Shown piece after piece: positions 5,541 through 9,054 of a stretch of DNA of 9,054 nt; the stretch's first letter is position 1, and every line of letters starts with the position of its first letter. This stretch comes from JBFHKO01 sp041595355 (GTDB lineage Bacteria; Pseudomonadota; Gammaproteobacteria; Enterobacterales; Aeromonadaceae): assembly GCA_041595355.1 (NCBI GenBank), contig JBFHKO010000098.1, positions 1 through 9,054 on the forward strand, in the 5' to 3' direction. The position numbers and the translations under genes are program-made. The notes under the pieces were generated by a model. That model ran no database searches. It was not told the DNA's origin and saw nothing but the letters and a program-made list of their open reading frames with translations.

Positions 5541-7136
5541 TCAGCCGTCGATGCCCTGGCTGCGCAGGTAATCTTCGTAGTTGCCACCGAAGTCGACAAT
5601 CTTCTGCGGCGTGATCTCCAGTACCCGGGTCGCCAGTGAGCTGACGAACTCGCGGTCGTGGGAGACGAAGATCAGGGTACCCTGATACATTTCCAGCGCC
5701 AGGTTGAGTGCCTCGATGGACTCCATGTCCAGGTGGTTGGTGGGCTCGTCCAGCACCAGTACGTTGGGACGTTGCAGCATCAGCTTGCCGAACAGCATGC
5801 GTCCCTTCTCGCCACCGGAGAGCACGCGCACGTTCTTCTTGATGTCATCCTGGTTGAACAGCAGGCGGCCGAGAATGCCACGCACCGCCTGCTCGTCCTC
5901 GCCCTGTTGCCGCCACTGCGCCATCCAGTCGAACACGGTCAGATCGGTGTCGAAGTCGGCGGCATGATCCTGGGCGTAGTAGCCGATGTTGGCATTTTCC
6001 GACCACTTGAGGCTGCCGCTGTCCGGCTGCAGCTCGCCGACCAGGGTCTTGATGAGGGTGGTCTTGCCGATGCCGTTGGTGCCCAGCACGGCAATCTTCT
6101 CGCCCACTTCCACCATCAGGTTGAATTTCTTGAACAGCGGATCGGCGTCGTAGCCCTTGCTGAGGGCCTGGATCTCGAGAATGTTGCGGTACAGCTTCTT
6201 CTCCTGCTCGAAGCGGATGAAGGGGCTCTGCCGGCTGGAGGCCTTGACCTCCTCGATCTTGATCTTCTCTATCTGCTTGGCGCGGGAGGTGGCCTGGCGC
6301 GACTTGGAGGCGTTGGCCGAGAAGCGGCTGACGAAGGATTGCAGATCGGCGATCTGGGCCTTCTTCTTGGCGTTGTCGGACAGCAGGCGCTCACGGGCCT
6401 GGGTGGCGGCGGTCATGTAGTCGTCGTAGTTGCCCGGATAGACGCGCAGCTCGCCGTAGTCGAGATCCGCCATGTGGGTGCAGACCATGTTCAGGAAGTG
6501 ACGATCGTGGGAGATGATGATCATGGTGCTGTCACGTTCGTTCAGCACCTGCTCCAGCCAGCGGATGGTGTCGATGTCCAGGTTGTTGGTCGGTTCGTCC
6601 AGCAGCAGGATATCCGGATTGGAGAACAGGGCCTGGGCCAGCAATACCCGCAGCTTCCAGCCGGGCGCCACTTCGCTCATGGGACCATAGTGCTGCTCCA
6701 CCGGAATGCCGACGCCCAGCAACAGCTCGCCGGCGCGGGCTTCGGCGCTGTAGCCGTCCATCTCGCCGTACTGTACCTCGAGATCGGCCACCCGCATGCC
6801 TTCCTCTTCGCTCATCTCCGCCTGGGCGTAGATGTGATCACGCTCCTCCTTCACGGCCCACAGTTCGCTGTGACCCATGATGACGGTGTCCAGCACCGTG
6901 AAGTCCTCGAAGGCGAACTGATCCTGGCGCAGCTTGCCGAGGCGCTCGTTGGGATCCAGTGCCACGTTGCCGGCAGAGGGATCCAGATCGCCGCCCAGTA
7001 TCTTCATGAAGGTGGACTTGCCGCAGCCGTTGGCACCGATGAGGCCGTAACGGTTGCCGTCGCCAAATTTGACGGAAATGTTCTCGAACAGCGGCTTGCT
7101 GCCGAATTGCATGGTGATGTTGTTTGTACTCAGCAC
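5541..7136 (-). CDS. ybiT: ABC-F family ATPase YbiT
   Basis: The 531 residues match E. coli YbiT (530) almost throughout. Two ATPase domains and no membrane segments mark an ABC-F protein, a soluble family that binds the ribosomal E site and acts on translation. Domain 1 has Walker A GANGCGKST (34-42), a YbiT-type degenerate signature EVAPGWK (155-161), Walker B LLLDEPTNNLD (177-187) and the switch histidine H210. The linker (about 225-320) is rich in charged helix and includes RFSANASKSRQATSRAKQ (271-288). Domain 2 has Walker A GTNGIGKTT (352-360), signature LSGGE (439-443), Walker B VLVLDEPTNHLD (459-470) and H493. Both catalytic glutamates are present (E181, E464). The start is GTG (7134-7136), with AGGA upstream, and gives the N-terminus expected for the family. 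The gene seems to stand alone, with its own terminator. Confidence 0.95.
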   Translation of the reverse strand: MLSTNNITMQFGSKPLFENISVKFGDGNRYGLIGANGCGKSTFMKILGGDLDPSAGNVALDPNERLGKLRQDQFAFEDFTVLDTVIMGHSELWAVKEERDHIYAQAEMSEEEGMRVADLEVQYGEMDGYSAEARAGELLLGVGIPVEQHYGPMSEVAPGWKLRVLLAQALFSNPDILLLDEPTNNLDIDTIRWLEQVLNERDSTMIIISHDRHFLNMVCTHMADLDYGELRVYPGNYDDYMTAATQARERLLSDNAKKKAQIADLQSFVSRFSANASKSRQATSRAKQIEKIKIEEVKASSRQSPFIRFEQEKKLYRNILEIQALSKGYDADPLFKKFNLMVEVGEKIAVLGTNGIGKTTLIKTLVGELQPDSGSLKWSENANIGYYAQDHAADFDTDLTVFDWMAQWRQQGEDEQAVRGILGRLLFNQDDIKKNVRVLSGGEKGRMLFGKLMLQRPNVLVLDEPTNHLDMESIEALNLALEMYQGTLIFVSHDREFVSSLATRVLEITPQKIVDFGGNYEDYLRSQGIDG

Positions 7137-7300
7137 TAACGTAGTTCCTAACCAGTAGAGAGGGGCGACGGCCCAGGAGCCCGCGCCAGGCGGCGCCTAT
7201 CCGAAAACGACTTCAAAGACAAGGACCTGAGCTGCAGACAAGGCAGAGGTCGACGTATCGTTGGCGCCTAGCGGGATGAGGGGCGGTAGCGGTCGGGCGG

Positions 7301-7309
7301 ATCATAGCA
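7301..7309 (-). promoter_or_regulatory. possible extended -10 promoter of ybiT
   Basis: On the minus strand this reads TGCTATGAT, the extended -10 pattern TG-N-TATNAT. The -35 position is poor, which extended -10 promoters tolerate. The start would fall near 7294, giving a leader of about 158 bases to the GTG start of ybiT. Confidence 0.4.
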
Positions 7310-7331
7310 AGAAATGGGCGGCGCGGCATGC

Positions 7332-7353
7332 ACGACGGCGCCTGCGCCGTCGT
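7332..7353. repeat. 22-base palindrome upstream of ybiT
   Basis: ACGACGGCGC (7332-7341) and GCGCCGTCGT (7344-7353) are perfect inverted copies separated by CT. As RNA it would form an 8-bp stem with a 6-base loop. No T-run follows on either strand. Its centre lies about 48 bases upstream of the start predicted for ybiT, so an operator is as likely as a weak transcript end for the gene at 7528-7788. Confidence 0.5.
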
Positions 7354-7527
7354 TCCCCAATTCAACGCGGTGTCTGCCGGTTGAGCGCCCGATCCCGGTG
7401 GGCGCGCGTCCGGCACCGTACGCCGCCGGAAAATCCACCCGCAAGCGTCGCACCCGCGGTTGATGCTGACGCGAGAGGTGGATGAGACGCGCTTTGCGTT
7501 CCGCTGTTCAGCCCATCCCTGCAGTCA

Positions 7528-7788
7528 TCAATCGTCCTCGGCGACGACCACTCCCACCGCATCGTCCGGGCTGCGGGTCAAGCTCAGGCAGTGGCCGCTG
7601 TCACCGACCAGGAACAGGCTGAAGCCGTCGCACTCCCGGTAGGCCTCCTTGGCCCCCATCTCCTCGAGCAGGCAGTAGGTGAGGCGCAGGTCGGGGAAGG
7701 CCTGTTTGACCGTGGCAATGCCGGCGGCAGTGAAATCGGATGTGGAGACCGCGGTTTGTATGGCGTCGATGGTGGATTCGCTGATCAT
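7528..7788 (-). CDS. small DUF6129-like protein
   Basis: The 86-residue acidic protein appears to be of the DUF6129 type, judged from memory by its C-terminal half: GFSLFLVGDSGHCLSLT (55-71) followed by VVVAED (80-85). No membrane segment or signal peptide is seen, so it is probably cytosolic. I recall homologues near nitrogen-fixation genes, but no nif gene is visible here, and the function is unknown. The frame stays open upstream to 7878, but the ATG at 7786-7788 is chosen because GAGGA lies 6 bases before it (7795-7799) and the family-like sequence begins there. It lies 391 bases upstream of ybiT on the same strand and divergent from the DUF5602-like gene. The codon use suits its neighbours. 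Confidence 0.75.
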   Translation of the reverse strand: MISESTIDAIQTAVSTSDFTAAGIATVKQAFPDLRLTYCLLEEMGAKEAYRECDGFSLFLVGDSGHCLSLTRSPDDAVGVVVAEDD

Positions 7789-8038
7789 GGTGGGTCCTCG
7801 CAAGTGGGAGCGTCGGTTGTGCCTTTCTGCTCGTTGGCATGTCGATGAGCAGGGCATCGGGAACAGACTGCTTATCATATTTCATGCCAATGCCTTGGAT
7901 ATAAGTGTCGATGCTGCGGCTAACAGGCTGAAAAATGATCTGGCGCAGGTTATGTGGCGGATCCATGCTTATCAAGCAGGCCAGCTGGCGAAATAGTGCG
8001 CTGTGCCGTCGCCTGTACAGAGTTCAAGGAGTCCTCCC

Positions 8039-8833
8039 ATGTATCACTACAACAGGTTCGGGGCGGGATGGCGAATGGCGCTACTCCTGCTGTCCGTGTT
8101 AGCCCTTGTCCCGGGCCGCGGCATGACGTCGAACGATGGCGCCGGGGTCTATGAAGGTCCGCCAACCCCCATTGGTCAGGGGCAGGGGCGTGCCTTCGTG
8201 ATTCTGGCTGCCGATGGCACCCCCACAACAATCGGCATCCGATTGACGGAGGCGGCCCTGGACGGTTTGCCTGGGACGCCGCCGCCGGGTGCCGACGGGT
8301 GGGAATATGTGCTGCCCCTGCCGGCGCAGGCTGCGGGCTCGGGTTATGACCATATCGGCATCGACTGGGATCCCCAGGGGCATGCGCCGCCGGGCGTCTA
8401 CGACAGGCCGCACTTCGATTTTCATTTCTATTTGATTGATGCCAATGCCCGCAACCGCATCACGGCGGTGGGGGCGGATCGGGAACGGGCCAACAAAATG
8501 CCGGAAGCCGCCTTCCTGCCTGCGGGCTACTTGTTGCCGCCCGGTACCGAGGTGCCGAGAATGGGCGCGCATGCCATCGATCCCGCCGCGGATGAGTTCA
8601 ACCACAAGCCGTTCGCCCACAGCTTCATCTATGGGTTTTATGACGGAAAAATGATCTTCGTGGAGCCCATGGTCACCAGGGCGTTCCTGGCGTCCAAACC
8701 GGCCATCTCGACGCCCGTCAAACTGCCCGAGGCCTATGCGCTGCGCGGCTATTATCCCACCCGTTACGGCATCAGATACGATGCCGAGCGGCGGCAGTAT
8801 GACATTACCCTGGATGGATTGATCTCGCGTTAG
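8039..8833 (+). CDS. DUF5602 / TTHB210-like protein, probably exported
   Basis: The 264-residue protein begins with two arginines and a hydrophobic core (MALLLLSVLALVPG, 13-26), a likely signal peptide; no AxA site is clear, so cleavage near residues 28-32 or membrane anchoring are both possible. The mature part has the pattern I associate with DUF5602: QGQGRAFVILAADGTPTTIGIRL (about 47-69), DHIGIDWDPQGH (104-115), PHFDFHFYLID (124-134), MGAH (175-178), SFIYGFYDGKMIFVEPM (195-211) and a closing YYPTRYGIRYD (238-248). Thermus TTHB210, the namesake, is reported to be under sigma-E/anti-sigma-E control. Its function is unknown. H125, H129, H178 and E209 could make a metal site, by inference. The ATG at 8039 is favoured over an in-frame GTG at 8003 by AAGGAG (8026-8031), 7 bases upstream. 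Confidence 0.8.
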   Translation: MYHYNRFGAGWRMALLLLSVLALVPGRGMTSNDGAGVYEGPPTPIGQGQGRAFVILAADGTPTTIGIRLTEAALDGLPGTPPPGADGWEYVLPLPAQAAGSGYDHIGIDWDPQGHAPPGVYDRPHFDFHFYLIDANARNRITAVGADRERANKMPEAAFLPAGYLLPPGTEVPRMGAHAIDPAADEFNHKPFAHSFIYGFYDGKMIFVEPMVTRAFLASKPAISTPVKLPEAYALRGYYPTRYGIRYDAERRQYDITLDGLISR

Positions 8834-8903
8834 GGGCCGGGCGCCAGGTTGGCCGGCCAGGCCTGGGATGGAGATCGGGGCAGGCTGCTCCCGCTGGCAG
8901 AAA

Positions 8904-8933
8904 CAGGCAGACCGCCGGAAGGCGGTCTGCTTG
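8904..8933. terminator. terminator between convergent genes
   Basis: GCAGACCGCC (8907-8916) and GGCGGTCTGC (8921-8930) form a 10-bp stem on a GGAA tetraloop. C-G, A-T and a G-T wobble extend it to 8904-8933. The tails are weak in T (TTGCATGGTT on plus, CTGTTTC on minus). The position, 70 bases after the DUF5602-like stop and 25 bases past the stop of the right-edge gene, suits a shared terminator. Confidence 0.65.
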
Positions 8934-8958
8934 CATGGTTACGCCACCGGCAGCCGGC

Positions 8959-9054
8959 TTAGCGCAGCAGGTGCAGGAAGTGCATGTGCTTGTGGTATTG
9001 GTCGATGATGTCGTTGATGACCGCCTCCCTGGACCAGCCCATGATGTCGTAATC
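8959..9054 (-). CDS. C-terminal end of an unidentified protein (runs off the right edge)
   Basis: A minus-strand frame is open from the right edge to a TAA at 8959-8961 and gives the last 31 residues of a protein. The piece carries EAVINDIIDQYHKH (10-23) and ends HMHFLHLLR, with four histidines in eight residues (21-28). It looks like a single amphipathic helix at the end of a folded protein. I do not recognise the family. Support for real coding comes from the terminator just beyond the stop and from codon choice like that of the neighbours (for example ATC, GAC, CTG). Confidence 0.6.
   Translation of the reverse strand, partial: DYDIMGWSREAVINDIIDQYHKHMHFLHLLR

Larger units (their letters stand above)
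7137..7527. other. gene-free interval upstream of ybiT
   Basis: I see no credible gene; the reading frames of 60-74 codons match nothing known. Present are a possible extended -10 promoter for ybiT (7301-7309), a 22-base palindrome (7332-7353) and a short direct repeat CACCCGC (7437-7443 and 7450-7456). No intrinsic terminator with a T-run follows the small gene that ends at 7528. Confidence 0.6.

Noticed and set aside
5658..7139. 493-codon plus-strand open frame opposite ybiT
   Set aside because: Same cause: codon bias of ybiT keeps the opposite frame open. The product is unlike any family, and ybiT is certain.
7809..7824. Sigma-54-like GGCAC-N5-ACGC before the DUF6129-like gene
   Set aside because: GG and GC are correctly spaced, but the -12 part is poor and the start would fall inside the ribosome binding site. 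It was considered because of the remembered link to nitrogen fixation.
7859..7885. ECF-type -35 (GGAAC) upstream of the DUF5602-like gene
   Set aside because: No matching -10 at 16-17 bases; the GGAAC alone is expected by chance.
8003..8038. GTG start adding 12 residues to the DUF5602-like protein
   Set aside because: The AAGGAG ribosome site is correctly placed for the ATG at 8039, and the signal peptide begins properly there.
8850..8859. TGGCCGGCCA palindrome after the DUF5602-like gene
   Set aside because: Short and likely by chance in GC-rich DNA; the nearby stem at 8904-8933 is the better terminator.

Overview
The window looks like chromosomal DNA of a GC-rich gammaproteobacterium. Four proteins read as close relatives of Escherichia coli YdiJ, YchJ, AdhE, YchE and YbiT-type products, and adhE and ychE stand back to back as they do in E. 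coli. The codon use and gene set would suit an Aeromonadaceae-like genus such as Oceanimonas or Zobellella, but that placement is inference. No rRNA, tRNA, CRISPR array, prophage or transposase gene is visible.

Layout. Positions 1-462 (minus) hold the N-terminus of a YdiJ-type FAD-dependent D-2-hydroxyglutarate dehydrogenase that runs off the left edge. Positions 463-884 lack a convincing gene but carry a 15-bp tandem repeat and several GC-rich hairpins. The minus strand then carries ychJ (885-1367) and the large fermentative enzyme gene adhE (1500-4178), which has a strong terminator at 1455-1481. Positions 4179-4823 form the adhE/ychE divergent control region. It contains a perfect FNR box placed exactly as in a class II FNR-activated promoter for adhE, and an orphan plus-strand terminator that may end a small RNA or a ychE leader. 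The MarC-family membrane protein ychE (4824-5462, plus) converges on the ABC-F ATPase ybiT (5541-7136, minus), whose terminator lies at 5488-5510.

On the right, a 390-bp gap with a 22-bp palindrome separates ybiT from a small DUF6129-like gene (7528-7788, minus). Divergent from that is a probably exported DUF5602/TTHB210-like protein (8039-8833, plus). A bidirectional-type terminator (8904-8933) lies between it and the C-terminus of an unidentified minus-strand gene at the right edge.

How the genes work together: adhE regenerates NAD+ by reducing acetyl-CoA to ethanol under anoxia, which fits the FNR site. YdiJ is another redox enzyme, and YbiT is a ribosome-associated ATPase. The remaining genes are not visibly linked in one pathway. 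Apart from the noncoding signals listed in the findings, this is an ordinary housekeeping region, and I see no clear undescribed multigene system.
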